64,000 nt of DNA from Dendrophyllia cribrosa (Eukaryota; Cnidaria; Anthozoa; Scleractinia; Dendrophylliidae), in assembly GCA_024195265.1 (NCBI GenBank), contig JAJLRJ010000010.1, positions 2,221,981 through 2,285,980 on the forward strand. Reading direction: 5' to 3'. Shown here one piece after another: positions 1-14,800 of the stretch. How positions within the stretch are numbered: position 1 is the stretch's first letter; every line of letters begins with the position of its first letter. A program made the position numbers and the translations under genes. The notes under the pieces are model-generated. The model was not told the DNA's origin. It saw only the letters and a program-made list of their open reading frames with translations, and ran no database searches.

Positions 1-475
1 TTGAGAATGGTTCCATCGCAGTAAAAACCCTCCAGGCAATCCTTACACGTCCCCCGTTGGAATTCATCCTGGTATGTTCCACTATCGCAAGGTACCTGGT
101 AAGCACTACCCATGGGACATCGGTGTCCAGGTGTACAGGCATACTCTGCTGGTGTGTTTGTCTTCTGTCCACCTGGACAGAAGTATCCTGCATCACACTC
201 TCCAGACGGCAACTCGAGACCTCTAGCACCACAGTAATACCCTGGCATGCAGGCAAGACAGCTGCTTATATTTTGATTAGAGGTAGAATTGGAGTAAGTT
301 CCTTCAGGACATTTTTGTGGGTCATACGTCCCAACAGGGCAGTAGTGACCCACAGGGCAAACTCCTCCAGTGATGTTGTCTGTTGGAGCAGCAAACTTGG
401 CCCCCTCTTTGCAGAAGTAACCAGCATCACAAGGACCTGTGACATTAGACAGCTCAGCAACAGCACAGTAATGTC
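1..475 (-). CDS. Exon 52 (partial): runs off the left edge
   Basis: Residues 4142-4299, entering in phase 1 (TTTCAG acceptor) and open to base 1: GHYCAVAELSNVTGPC, CPVGHYCPVGTYDPQKC, CLACMPGYYCGARGL, CDAGYFCPGGQ, CKDCLEGFYCDG. The exon end, further exons and the stop codon are outside the window. Confidence 0.93.
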
Positions 476-3400
476 CTGAAAGAAAAATTCCAGTTATCCA
501 TAAGTATGTCTAAAACAAAAAGCAGCAACAGTCATTAGGTTTCTTTTTGGTTATCAGATGTTTCATTTCTGTAGACAGGTATAACAAGGAGACACATGGC
601 TAACATGCCCTGTATTTAAATGCTTATTGCACAGTTGTAACACTTACTAGTGACACCCCTCACGGGTATCACAGGACACAAGTTGAAATGAAAAATATGG
701 TAATGATCACATTTGTTTGAAGAGAATATATCAGAATATTACCAAATGTTTTAACAGTTACTAAAACATCTGGTCTTCGACTTGGTTTTTGACAGGGGGT
801 TGATTTCTTTTCAGTTTTTGATTGCCTACATGGGGCAACTCACAAATCTATACTTGTAGCGTAGAGTTTAAATTACCTCTCAAACATGGTGTTGGTTCAC
901 GAGACCCATTTGGACAGTAGAATCCTGGCTGGCAGACACCTCCTGTAGTTGTATTAGGACAGAAGCAGCCGGTTCCATTGGTTGAATTGCAGTAACCAAG
1001 GACACCCATGTCTGCTGGTTTATCAGACCAAGCTCCACGTATACAGTACCAGCCACCTGAGCAGTATCCACTTGGTTTTTCAAGGCCTGCTTTGCCGCAA
1101 AACTTGCCTGGGAGACATGGGGTGCAACCACTGCAAATGGAAATGATTCAAAACGTTAGCTTGACATAGAGTGGTTTTCAATTGGGTGTCTTAAAGCCAA
1201 TCACAAGAGATGTTAACAATCCAATGAATATAACTTATAGCAACATTACATGCAGCCAGGGTCAAGTGCTGGAAAACATATGCGAGTTAGTCACAATTGG
1301 TTTTGGTATCACTTCTGATTGATTGAGAAGGTGGCGCAATGTTTTTTTAGCCAATCACAAGGTGTAGCAATTGCAAAATTGCAAATGAACACCGCCCTAA
1401 CATGACAATTAACATTTTTTCTTGGCGAGATAACACACTAGTAAAATAACAAATATATGAAGAAATGAGTGAAAAGAATTTGCATGTTGCTATTGGGGCT
1501 TAAATGGTTAAGCATGATTCCAAGGATGTTATAAGGTAGAATATAAGAACAACATTACCTCATGCTTTGCCGTCTTGTCTCATTGTTGAAATAACCCTTG
1601 GGGCAAGGGTTATCAAATGGTGCTTTAGTTCCCAGTGGACAATAATGACCCACTGGGCACTCCAGAACACACGCTGTCGAGTTGGATGGACAGTAGTACC
1701 CTGCACAGCAAGATGTGCAATTAGCTTGACCAGTGCGATCATTGTATGTTCCAGCTTTGCAACCCAATGGATAAGAGGTCCCTGCAGGACAATAATGACC
1801 AACCGGGCATGGGCCACCAGATTCTGTAACATTCGGTGGGTTAGGTATCTCTGATCCCTTGAGACAATAGAACCCAGGGTCGCATGGTCCAGAAACATTT
1901 CTACGACCAAGTTCTCCACAATAATACCCCTCTGTGCAATTTTGACACTGGTGTTCATTTTCTAGGTGTTGTACATTGGAGTAGGTTCCTTTAGGACATT
2001 TCTCTGGTTCCCCTGTGCCAACAGGGCAGTAGTGGCCTTCTGGACAAGGTCCTGAATCTGCACTTGCACTTGGCGTGGCTGATTGGGCACCACGGCGACA
2101 GAAGAAGCCAGCATCACACTCTCCACTAACAGTAGTTGCATTTTCATGTGCACAATATTTGCCAGAGTCACAGGGCCTACAGCCTACAGAAGGTAAATCA
2201 GAACAATTCATTTTATCCTTAAGAAGTGGAATATGAAATCTCACATAAAAGCTATCGAGCAGTGCTATCCACTGTGTATTACGCTGTAGAAGGTGGTTCT
2301 TACATAACAAAATTGAAACCTACCGAGCAGTACTTTCCTGTGGTTTATTACGCTGTACAAGGTAGTTAGAATTTTTGAGTCTGGATGAAATCCTAAAATT
2401 ATGTCACCTGATTCAAAGGAAAGCTATCCACTGATGTTGTGTATTATTCTGTACAAGGCGGTTCTTGCTTCTGAGTCGGGTTAAAATCATAAAGTTTGAT
2501 TACTCAGTCATACTGTACTAAGTCAAAAGGTAGAACAAAGTGTGACATTATCAAGGAGATACTCACTGCCATTACATTCTTTCAAAACATACAATGTCAA
2601 AACTACTAGTAAACTGCAATTCCTCAAAACTACAAGACACTTACTGGTAACATTAGATAGGCCGGATGCATCACCATATGTTCCTTTAGGGCAGGGTTTC
2701 CAATCGAAACCTGTTTTCACTGGACAGTAGAATCCTTGTGGGCATGGTTCTGGGTCCTGACTCTTATCGTTCACACAGAAAAATCCAGCTGGACAATCCA
2801 AACAGGCATCAGCAAGAGGATCCTTCATGTATGTTCCATCCTAGTGTAACCAGAATTAAAGGAAAATGTGAGATTCACATGCTTCATTTTGTAACTCAAG
2901 AATTGAACAACTTACATATAGTTGACAGGGACAGATATGCAAATTTTCACTCCTGCAATCACTAGGCTCTAAGCTTTTCTTTTCTTGTAGCATTGATTGG
3001 CAAAGTGTAATGTCATCATTCTCTGAATTTTAAGTTTAAGACCTGAAAACTTATTTTTCAAATTAAGAGTACATATACAGCTATTTCAATTTAGGTTGTC
3101 GGATGAGAGCTTCAAGCATACGCAACGAGACCGCAAGGTACTTTGGGATTTTTATGTACACCTAATTGCAATAACGTTGTCATAGAGAAATGAAAAAGGT
3201 AAAAACGAAAAATGAAAAAAGGCCAATAGGAATTAGTTAGACATACAAATAACAATAGCCGCTGCACGCTTACTTTAAATCAACAATAGCCGCTGCACGT
3301 TTAATCGTGCCGCGTGTCGCTGTGAATGATGATTAAGCTAATTAATTCCTATTTGGCTTTTTTCATTTTTCTATGACAACGTTACTGCAATTAGGTGTAT

Positions 3401-6400
3401 ACGATAAATTGACCAAAGCAATTTTAAATACCTCGTCCATACAGCGAAGGCAAACATTTATGGTGCTAACATCTACCTCACTCATTGCACTAACAAACGC
3501 AAAACCGCGAACTAAGCTAAGACCAATTTACAACTACCCATAGTTACTTGCGGTCTCGTTGCGTACGCTTGAAACTCTCATCTGACAACCTAAATTGAAA
3601 TAGCTGTATTTGAGTTCAGGGACAAACTTTTGTATAGCACAGATTTTAGATAATTTTTATGGACATAATCAATTTAATGTTCCAAAATATTCCATCCATT
3701 GTTTTTAATATTGTTGCTTCCTATCTCATTATGCAATACACAATACACCAGCAAAAATTAAATTAACAATTGGTATGGGAGTGTTCTAAGCTTTGTCTGT
3801 ATTGCATAAGCTTACAGCTCTGTTTGGCCCTCTATTTGGCCCTAGTAGAGTTTGAGATATAAGTTCAAGTTTTGAAATTCTTTTGTAGTGATGTAATCAC
3901 TTACCCACAAAATTACAAAACTCACTGGGATACAGAAATTTATCTTCATAGGCAGCTGACAAAAGCACCAATGATCTCTGTACATATGGTGTCTCAAAAA
4001 CCAAATTTCCCTTAAATTTCAAGCTGCACAAAGGTAATGTAGACTTAAACAACTTCATCTTCGCATACCTCACACGGCACAGGTTCTGGCGTTTTACCAG
4101 GACAGTAGTGTCCTGGGGTGCAGTTCCCTCCAGTAATGCCGTCTTGTGGCGCTGGATGCTCTGCCCTTTCCTTACAATAATACCGTGGCCAGCACTCTCC
4201 ACTAGGTGCTGTTAGAGCACTTCCATTACAGAACAAGCCCGGTGTACAATTTGTACATTCGTAAATGTTCCTCAGCCCTAATGAATTGGAAAATGTTCCT
4301 GGGGGACAACTCTCAGGAGCGACAGTGCCGCTCACACAGTAATGGCCTTCGGGACATTCTTCACCTGTGAAACCATCAGTTGGTGTGGGAGTGTGGGAAC
4401 CAAGTCGGCAATAGTACCCTTCCTGACAGTCTCCAGTGAACGTGGGCGATGAACCTGTGAAGATTGAGTTAAAATCAATTAGAATACATTTACAAAATGT
4501 TATGAAACAAAGCAATTTAGTTGCTGTTATCCCTTAAAGAACCAATCGTGACTTACTAACAGGCATTGTCGCTGTGCTTGGTGCTAGCTACATACATTTT
4601 CTTTTTAGCTGATTGGTTTGTTGGATTAATTATCTTTGTTTTGATTGGCCAGAGTAACAACTTTCGTTATTTTTTTACAACACTCAACTGAAAACCACTC
4701 TATGTCAACAACAACAGCTATGCTGAATTCAAGTAGGTTTGTACATTGCTGTCCTTACCATAGCAGAACTTTCCAGGAGGACACTTGATGCACTGATCAG
4801 GGTGGAAAAGCTGGGTACCGTTTCCATGTGTTCCATTTAGACAGCCAAACTCTGTGGCATACCTTGTTCCATTGGGACAGTAGTATCCATTAGGACATAG
4901 ATAGGGTGTAAAGTCACTTAGATTATCCTTATTGTCGCAGTAATATCCAGCAGGGCATGTTTTACAAGAGTCTTGCTGTACTTCATCCTGGTAAGTTCCA
5001 GATGGGCATTTGACTGGTTGAGGACTTCCTTCTTGACAGTAATGACCCGCAGTACAAGACAGCCCCTTATCAACAGATTCTCCAGTAGGACAGTAATATT
5101 TTGCAGAGCAAAGCCCAGTTGGTTTTGTCAATCCTCTATTCTCACAATAAGATCCCTCCGTACAATTAGTGCAGTGACTTTCCTGACTGTTCCCTGTGTT
5201 ATTTGAAAATGTTCCTATTGGGCAGAGCTCCGGGACTTCATTACCCCGGGGGCAATAACGACCTGGGGGACAGATGTCACCAGTGACTCCATTTGATGGT
5301 TGTGGCACCTTAGCTCCACTGGTACAAAACCAACCTGGGTCACACTGTGCAGTGACGCTATCCTTTCCTTTGCCCTCGCAGTAAAACCCTCCTGTACAGG
5401 CAGTTGGCTCATGGGATCCTTCAGGGCAGAAAAATCCTTCTTGGCATTCTCCTCCAGTAGAATTTGCAGGGCATAGACAGTCACCCGATGTGAAATTATC
5501 ATAATCTTGAGGTCTGTCTGTCCAAGCAGCATTGACGCAGAAATAACCAGCAGCACATGGTCCAGTAGGTTCTGAGAGCCCTGAGTCATTACAGTATTTG
5601 CCACCAGGGCATGGAGTACAGTCAGCCACGCTCAAACCCTTTATAGCACCATTATAGTAGCCCTTACTGCATGGATATTGTGTAGCATATTCAGTTCCAT
5701 TGGGGCAATAATGACCCTTGGGACAAGGGTAGGGATTAAAGTCAGTGGAGTTCTCAGGACAGAAGTACCCTGCTGGGCACTTAAAGCAGGCAGCCTCTCC
5801 ATTGTTAGGATTGTATGTTCCTCGACGACAGCCCAGAGGGAATGCTGTACCAAGTTCACAGAAGTGGCCCTTTGGACAGGGGCCTCCTATGGCTGACACA
5901 ACGGCAGGTGTTGCTGTATTTGAGCCTCGTCTGCAATAAAAGCCTGGTGAACATTTCCCTGTGTGAAAGAAAAGCATCAACTGTTGTTATGATTCCCACC
6001 TGATATGCATTCTCTTATGTTTGTATTAAAACACAGAGCTGTAAAAAAATCTTAATACTATGTTTAGTCTGGTAACTGTAACTGCAAATATATTCCAGTG
6101 CACATAAGGAAATACAGTTACAGTGTTTTCTGATTTCAATTGAAGCTCAGTTCTCTTCACTGGCACAGAATATTAATGCAGAGATTCAGAAGAAGTGTTT
6201 CAATGACTCGCTGAATGTGTCTCAAAAGCTTGGCATCCTGTTTTGCTATTCCTTGATTTGCTATAACAAAAGGATAATGCTTGAAATGTATGAACGTCTT
6301 TACAATGGTCAATTTCAACTGCGTTGTTAACCACATTTTACTGTTTTATCTCTCCACTGACACAGTACCACAGTTTTAAAACTAACCCCTTTTAGAAACT

Positions 6401-6751
6401 AAGCCCTTTCAAAGACCCCTTTCTCCTATTTATTGTCAGTGATGGATAGACATCATTTGCTTCTAACTGCTTCTTATATAAATGATTTGTTTTATCACTT
6501 TCTTCGTGTTTGTTATAATGTTTATTATTCTTCCGATATATGCTCATATAAATTATTAAGAAAAAAAAACGTTTTAAACAATAATTGTAAGCATTCTTGA
6601 TAGGCATATGTTGATCTTGAAGCAAATGTCAAAATGAATAATAATAACAACAATAATAATAATAATAATAATAGTGTCTCTAAGCTGCAGGAAGCTGCTG
6701 AGACATGGCTGAAAAGACCCAGAAAAACACCAGAGAACTGGAGAGAATCGC

Positions 6752-6784
<33 letters not shown>

Positions 6785-8857
6785 GGAGAATACAATGGAC
6801 ATTTATCATTTCTATGCAAACAAAAAGCACTTTTGTTACCTGTTGGTGCTGTGAGGTTAGACTCCTCACAGTAATGCCCATCAGAACACGGTGTGCATTG
6901 GCTTGCACTCACTAACTGTGACACATTAGAAAATGTGCCATTGGGGCAACCTATTGGTTCTGATGTTTCTTCAGGACAAAAAGCTCCCGGAGGGCAGACA
7001 CCACCGATTCCACTGAAGTTCTGACTGGGGCGGGGAGTGTTGACCCCTGACACACAGAAGAATCCTGGATCACAGTTACCAGATGTGTTTATACTTGGGA
7101 ATGATTCGACTCCTGCACCGCTACAGTATTTGCCAGCTGGACAAGGGTGGCATTCATTTTCACGAGCCAGACTCAACTGAAAAATAGTAAAGTAGTAGGA
7201 ATAAATTCTAAAGTACAAATTCTGAATGTAACAGGCTCACATTCAACTGAAAAGTCAGATAAGATTTCAGCAGATGGTAAACAAATTTATGTGACCTCAT
7301 CCCCTTAGGGGCATTCTTGGTATTTCTTGGAAGTAATTTAAGCTTCTACATGACGGCGAGAAGTGATGTACAGCCTGTTACTGGGCCGAAGGGCACATCA
7401 GTCTTGCAGATGATCATATTTTCATTCAAAGGCTTTTAAATTTAAAATTCATAGCCCATTTTAATTAAACCATTCTCAACAGCTTGCATTCGAAAGATCC
7501 CACTTTTGGGTTTCATTCACTTTGATGTGGGGAGGGGGGGGAGGGGAGAGATTAGGAAAATTACCTGAGGGTTGTATGTCCCAGAGGGGCATTTTGGTTG
7601 TGTTAGTCCAGTCCCAACGGGACAGTAGTGCCCATTTGGACACGGGATGGGTTTCTTGCTATTTCCCACGGCCCCCTCGCAGTAGAAGCGTTCTGGACAT
7701 TGTTGACATTCTACAAGACCTGTCACATTACTGAAGAAGGAACAGAAATCAGACAAAATGTTAAATCAAGAAAAATCATAACAAAGCAGACATGTCCTCA
7801 CAATAAAAGATAAAAGCGAAATGCCTCTGAATGTTTATATAACATCTGGGAGATGGAAAAGGTGAAAATGCATCAGTGACTGTGAAATGAACTGTAATGT
7901 GTAGATTAACCAATTTTCAAACAGTTGATGCCTACCAATCGATTTTGTGAAATAACACTTTCCACAAGACAAAAAAAGGAACCCTGGTTAATGGACCAGG
8001 CATGCGTTTCTCGAAAGTTCCAAAAAACTTTTCAGGCCCAAAAGCTTATTTTTAAATTCAGTCTCCAACGAATGGCTTTGACAGGGATTCTGACAGGGTG
8101 CGCGGGTGCGGGACCGCACAATTTGGTCAAACCCGCACAATTCCTAAAAATCCGCACAATCCTGAAATATTTGCTTAAAATTTTAATTAAATCAGGTATT
8201 TCTATCGATAACCACGATTTCGAGAAACATTTTAGGCTATTTTTAGCCTATTTTTCTTTCAAACAATCGAGAAATCCCTTGCTTTCCTCGAACAGCTCAA
8301 GCGGATAAAAAAAACAACAAGGCGTTCTCTTCGCCGTCCTGGGAACTAGTCTCAGTTTTACTTCTATCCATCTTCTATCCGACTTCCTACCAAATGTTTC
8401 GCGTAGCTTTTTAGTTGTCGTTTTCCAGACATTATGTCGTTTTCTTAGCAGCCTGTTGATATTTTTTCGAGCGCTTTCGCTTCCTCTTTCAGTTTAATAT
8501 GTCGGGGACTGAAAAAGAAACACCGAAGAAATGTACCGTCGCGCCGAAATCAATGTCACTGTACATTGTCTGAATTATTTTCGCAAAGAACTGATCAAGT
8601 TTGCGAATCGACAAACAAACTATTAAAGCACTGGAACTTCGGACCGATAGCAGAAAATTATTAAGTTCTGATCAGAATACTGGATTTGATTTTTTCAATC
8701 AAGTGAAAGACGTTTTCATTCAGAAAAATGCTCTACGATCTATTAAGTTTTGTGAGAAAAACAAACATGCTATCAAATAGGCCATTTCCGAGTTACGTTA
8801 CGCCTCGTTGTCAAAGCGAGGTTAGGTGCACAACCTTTCATATGAAAATGAGTTTTC

Positions 8858-8888
<31 letters not shown>

Positions 8889-11800
8889 TGAAAGGTTGTG
8901 CACCTAGCCTCGCTTTGATAGAGAGTCTAAAGGCAACTCGGAAATGGGCTATTACATTTAGCACGCAATTTGCATACATCTCAGGGTTGTGTTTTTGCGG
9001 CAAACTTTCGAAGAAATTGTGTGAACCTTTACTGAAAATTATTCACACTACATAAATGTACAGATTTTTCATAAGGAACTCGCTCAGATCGGAAACATTT
9101 TATTTTGAGGTGGTATTTCGGTTTTACCCGATCGAGTTTATCGTGTCACGCAATGTGATTTTGTTGAGACAAATAAACTTTGGTGAAAACAAAAACCGCC
9201 GCAAATTGGCGATTGCTGGGTACATTTTAATCCCCAAAGTAAAAGGTCTATTTATATTTTTCATTTATGCAGATTTTTCTCCCTGTCATATTTTTTTGGC
9301 CTGGCTAGAACACTGCATGGTGATTGAATATTTGGTTGGTCACAGGATTATGCAATCCCGCACAATTTCCCGCACAATTTGCCCCAAAACTCCCGCACAA
9401 TTTTAATATTTTCCCCGCACCCTGTCAGAATCCCTGCTTTGAAGTGTTTAGCCCACAAAAAGACCCAGCTCGTGTAGTAAACGTAAGATTTTAAAGCACA
9501 GCTTTCGAAATCAACAAAAAACGAAAATTTGTTGGAAAACATTTTGCACATAACATAGCTTTTCGGTCCCGAAATGTTTTCGGGATATTTGAGAAATGCA
9601 TGCCAGACAACTTTTCTAAAGTTCTGTGGGCAAGATTTTTATGTTTTAAACAATCCTTGGCTACATTAATATTTTTGGGTGCAGCGTTTGAAATGCTACA
9701 TTAAATATTGTGTGCTAAAATAACATCATTCTGCAAGTACAGTTGAACCCCCAATTAACCCTTTCACTCCCAGAGTCAACCGAGCATAGAGATTGTAATG
9801 TAGTTCTAACTTTTGAATATGAATTAGACAAAAATAAAATGTCTTTGGCAGTTAACTTTTTGTACCATTTGTTACCATTTTGGTACCATTTGTTTTTCAA
9901 TACATTACAAAATGAAATTTGGGATTTCTCTTGAATTTTGATTTTTGGCACTCTCAGGACTTAAATGGTTTAAGGCGACCTGTCAACAATGGCTTACCAA
10001 GGCTATGTTTCTTGTCCCGACTTCCAATCTATTCAACTAAATCCTTAGAACCCCATCCAAATCCACAACCTCTCCACATAGCCTGGAAAATTTTGTATGA
10101 GGGTGTTCAATGTAGAGAGTTTCAATTTGTCATTAATATGTAAATACCTGTATGTTCCTGCTACACAATCCTTAAATATGGCAGTCCCAGTTGGGCAGTG
10201 ATAGCCAGCCGGACATATGTTTCCAGTGATGCCATCATCAGGCATAGGTGTGGTTGCCCTGCTTTTACAATACCAGCCTTCTCTACAGATGCCATTTGGG
10301 GCAGTCAAACCTTCCCCTGTACAAGATCTTCCAGGGTCACATGAGATGCACTCATCTTCTCTCTCCAGGCCTGTCCTGTTACTGTATGTTCCATTTGGAC
10401 AGGGATTCTCATATGGACGTTCACTGCCGACTGGACAGAAGAAGCCAGCAGGGCATACACCCCCGTAAGAGATGTTTGAAAGTAGTGAGCCATTATTCTG
10501 AAAACAAACAAGGTTAACGTTTTAATGATCCATTCATGATCAGTTATGTCAGGAAAGGCAGGTACTTGTAGAACTCGTCTAGGGACCACACATGATCCTG
10601 GCGTTTCAGGATCACAACAACCACCTAAAATATGCTGAGTTCCTTATATGCTGAGTGTATGTAGCAACATGGTGAATGAGTGAAAATCTTGTGACTTTAC
10701 TACTACTACATTATAAAAATAATGTTCAAAGAAATGGAGTGCTATGATTGGTCAGATTTAAATCATTATATGTCAAAAAAGCAACATGCCCTAATTGCAA
10801 TGAACCTAGCAGTTGTGCAGTTTGTCGCATGACTTGCACCCAGGACATTAAAAAATTCAGTGTTGTTCACCATGTGCTTATGTGAGTCAGTTTTATAGAA
10901 CATAACATGGTGTCAGAAGTCAGATTTTCAGTTGCACAATGCTTAAGCCGACACAAAAAAGCACTGAAAACCAAGACAGTTGCTAAAGGTTTCACACAAG
11001 TCGGCTGTGAAGACCTTGTTTACTGCCACTCACATTACAACTCTTACTAGTTTGACATTGAGTCAGTCCCTTAGAACATAATAGTCAGACTTACTGGTGT
11101 CGGACTTGGGGAACGACCAGTACAATAATATCCTGCAAAGCATTTTCCTTCAGTAACATTCAAGCCTGGTTGTTTACAAAAAGACCCAGCATCACAATCC
11201 AGGCAAAATGCAATTGTGGCTGATCCTCCATTAGGGTTAAAAGTACCCTGAAAAAGAAGTTAATAATAATTGCAACAAGAAATGCAGTACCCAGGACACA
11301 TGTCATATATAAAAATAGTATATGGCCTTGCTTGCCATGAGTCTCTTGTAGCTCAGTGGTTAGAGCATCTGACCAGTGTGCGGAAGATCATGGGTTTAAT
11401 TTCTGTCGGGGACTCAGATTTTGCTTTTTGTCCCATACTTGTGACACGATGAACATTACAGCAGAACCTCTACTAATGGCCAGCACCCCATAATGGCCTG
11501 GGCCTGGTTGTTCAAAGGGTGGATAGCACAATCCACCGGATAAATCACTATCCAGTGGATAAATCACTATCCAGCGGATAAATCACTATCCAGCGGATAA
11601 CATAACAGATTTTGTTGATACTCATCCACTGGATAGTTATTTATCCGGTGGATAGCATTATCCACCGGATAAATTACTATCCAGCGGATAACACAGTGGA
11701 TTTTGTTAGTACTTATCCACTGGATAGTGATTTATCCAGTGGATAGCACTATCCACCGGATAAATCACTATCCAGCAGATAACACAGTGGATTTTGTTAG

Positions 11801-14800
11801 TACTTATCCACTGGATAGTGATTTATCCGGTGGATAGCATTATCCACTGGATAAATCACTATCCAGTGGATAACACAATGGATTTTGTTGCTACTTATCC
11901 ACTGGATAGTGATTTATCCAGTGGATAGCACTATCCACCGGATAAATCACTATCCAGCAGATAACACAATGGATTTTGTTAATACTTATCCACTGGAAAG
12001 TGATTTATCTGGTGGATAGCGCTATCCACCGGATAAATCACTATCCAGCGGATAACACAGTGGATTTTGTTAGTACTTATCCACTGGATAGTGATTTATC
12101 CGGTGGATAGTGCTATCCACCTTTTGAACAACCAGGGCCAGCTCTCCACAACAGCCAGTTTTTCTTGTCCAGACTTCTCGTCTACTCACTCAAATGCTCT
12201 AATTGATTACCTCCCGATAACGGCCACCTCTCCACAATGGCCAGAAAGATCTGTCTGAAGGTGGCCGTTGTACAGAGGTTCGACTGTATATCTCTCTCAA
12301 ATGTTTATTAGCTATAATGTTGACCTTTTTATACAGAAATGTAGGCCTTGTGATGACCTTAATCGATTCAATAGGTTTAAGTAATGCTCCACATAAGAAC
12401 TATAGTAAACTTCATTGTTCTGCAGCATTGGCTCTTTCCCACATATAATATCTTTGGTTTCAAGAATAGAGGAGGATCTGATGGTTCATAATTATATTTC
12501 ATTATAAAAATAAAGAAAATCTATTTGCGTCAAATAAATTTTAGGAAATGTCCGTGCTTAACTAATCAGAATAGCAGAAGACAATAGCTTATAATTTTGC
12601 TTCTTTGATGAAGTTCCCCAAATACAATATTTTTTAAAACTTGCATGTTGTGTGATTGGCTCTCGAATTACTTGAAACCTTAAAAAAATTAGACTTAATG
12701 CACATTGAACCTCAACTTTTTAGCGGTTGAGTCTAGGCCAATCAGATCACTAGTTGAAACAATGAAAAAAGTTTACATTCCATCGTGCATTGCCGTTGAG
12801 CACTATCTTTCTTATGCAGATCATTACTTATAACGTTACTACCATAAATACCTCTGTACGTTAATCATATCCTTTAAGCCTGAAGATGGGTTTTGACAAA
12901 CCAAAACAAGTTTTATTAATTACATTGGGTGTTGTGGTTCAAACATTCTTCTTTGCTTGGAAAATTTTCAAACCAGTTTGAGTTTTGTTTTCCTTTGTCT
13001 GTGATTATGGTACCCAATCTGAGACAAACAAATAAACTAAAAAGTTGAACCACAACATAGGGTCTTTCCTTCAAACATAACTATTTTTGCTTGTCTGAGT
13101 ACAAATAAAGGTTGCTGTCATTGTCCTGTTTTCTTTAAAAATATTGCCTTTCTGTGTACTTACAGGAGAACACGCCGTTGGCTTGATACTGTTTGGAGGG
13201 CAGTAGTGGCCTACAAGGCAAGTCTTTGGAAACTCCAGCCCCATTTCATCACAGAAGTTTTTCTCTGTGCAATTGGTGCATCGCTCAGCACGATCAGTCT
13301 GCAGAAAAAACGAACACAAAGGGTTCAGTTTGTTGTTGTTTCCGGCTTACTTTACTTCAATGTAATTATTGTTTCCTGGTTGTTGAGTTTTTGTCAGTCC
13401 CTTCCACAAAGCCAAAATTTCCTATTAAGGTAGGGTGCTAAAAATCAAATGCAAGAAAAATTCCAAATCGGTGGACCACGAAAAATACCATAACAGGGCT
13501 AGAAATTTAAAAAAAATTCTCAATCGAAAGTTGCGAGTAATTCCTAAAATTTAGTTGCAAAAAAATAACTAACTACTACTACCGGAACCGGAAATGAGAC
13601 ACAAGACATTTCTGAGAAAGTCTGAAAAAGTGTGTGCGCGTGATACACTTCTTGGAAACTGCATAAATGGAGCATAAAATCAACAATTAAGTCACGCAAC
13701 ATCCAACATGAATTTCGCAGGATTTTTCGGATAAAATTACAACTACCAGTTACAAGTAAGACACAAGACTGTTGAATATAATTCCTTCATTGGCTAGACT
13801 GAAAACAGTCACAAAATCGCGACTAATAGACAAATTTTAGTTGCAAAAGCGAAATCTTTAGTTGCATATGCGCCCGATACAGGCGCAATTTTGAGCACTG
13901 CATAATACTCTTTTATGTGCAGGGTCAGCCTCCCCGGGATGTAATTACTAAAGTCTCCTTTGTTAGAATGGCACAATGGAATTCGGAGTACATGTAGGAA
14001 CACTAGGACATAGCATTGTGTGTTCGCATACAAATGTGCACCATATGCAAATTGCCAAGAAGTTGAAGCATAGCACATGCAGTTAGTGCTGAAAACAAAA
14101 GAAATCGGAAAAATGAGACTTACATCAAGCACCACTCAAACCTGCACTTTAAAGAGTATTATGGTATTTTTAATAGTTTCTGGAGTAGGCAATTTCATTT
14201 TGTAAACTAGTGACAAACTAATGGTACTGCATGCTGGAGAGGTTTCATTTAAATGGTCGAAACATGATTTTGTTGACAGATTAAAAAGTTAGAACTACAT
14301 TACATGTCTGCATGTTTGAATCTAGGCCTGAAAGGTTAAAAACCACATGAAATCAATCATTTTCAGACACGTTTTGTGTTTTGACAGTGGTTTTGCCTTC
14401 GCCATGCACAAATTACCATGGGACTTCTAAACTGTACCGAGCAATGACAAATAGAACCATTTTTGCTGACATTATACAGTTAGCTACATTCTGTGAACAT
14501 AAAAGATTGTAAATCACTGTAGTTGTCACTTTTGAAGTATGCAGAAGTATGCAGAAGTATGCAAGCTTTAATAGTCCATCCCTCATGTAATAAATTATCA
14601 TAATCATTATAATTATGAGAAATGTCAAAATAATGCAAAATAATGTGTACCTCCTGATAAGTTCCAACAGGGCACTCGACAGGAGAAGAGGCAGCCTCCC
14701 CAGAGAAGTGACCCTTGGGTGTAACAAACTGGGTTGGTGTAGATGCCCCGCCTGTGCAATAATGCCCAGGGGAACATGGACCAGTCGGTGTAGGGTTAGT

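Noticed and set aside
57..479. A 140-codon plus-strand ORF at the left edge
   Set aside because: It is antisense to exon 52; no supporting start, domain or codon pattern.
880..1131. An 83-codon minus-strand ORF over exon 51
   Set aside because: It lacks the C-x-x-C register and does not join exons 50 and 52; the true frame is offset.
9056..9406. 116-codon plus-strand ORF inside the 1.35-kb transposon
   Set aside because: No transposase motif seen; Phe/Ile-rich translation typical of AT-rich non-coding DNA.
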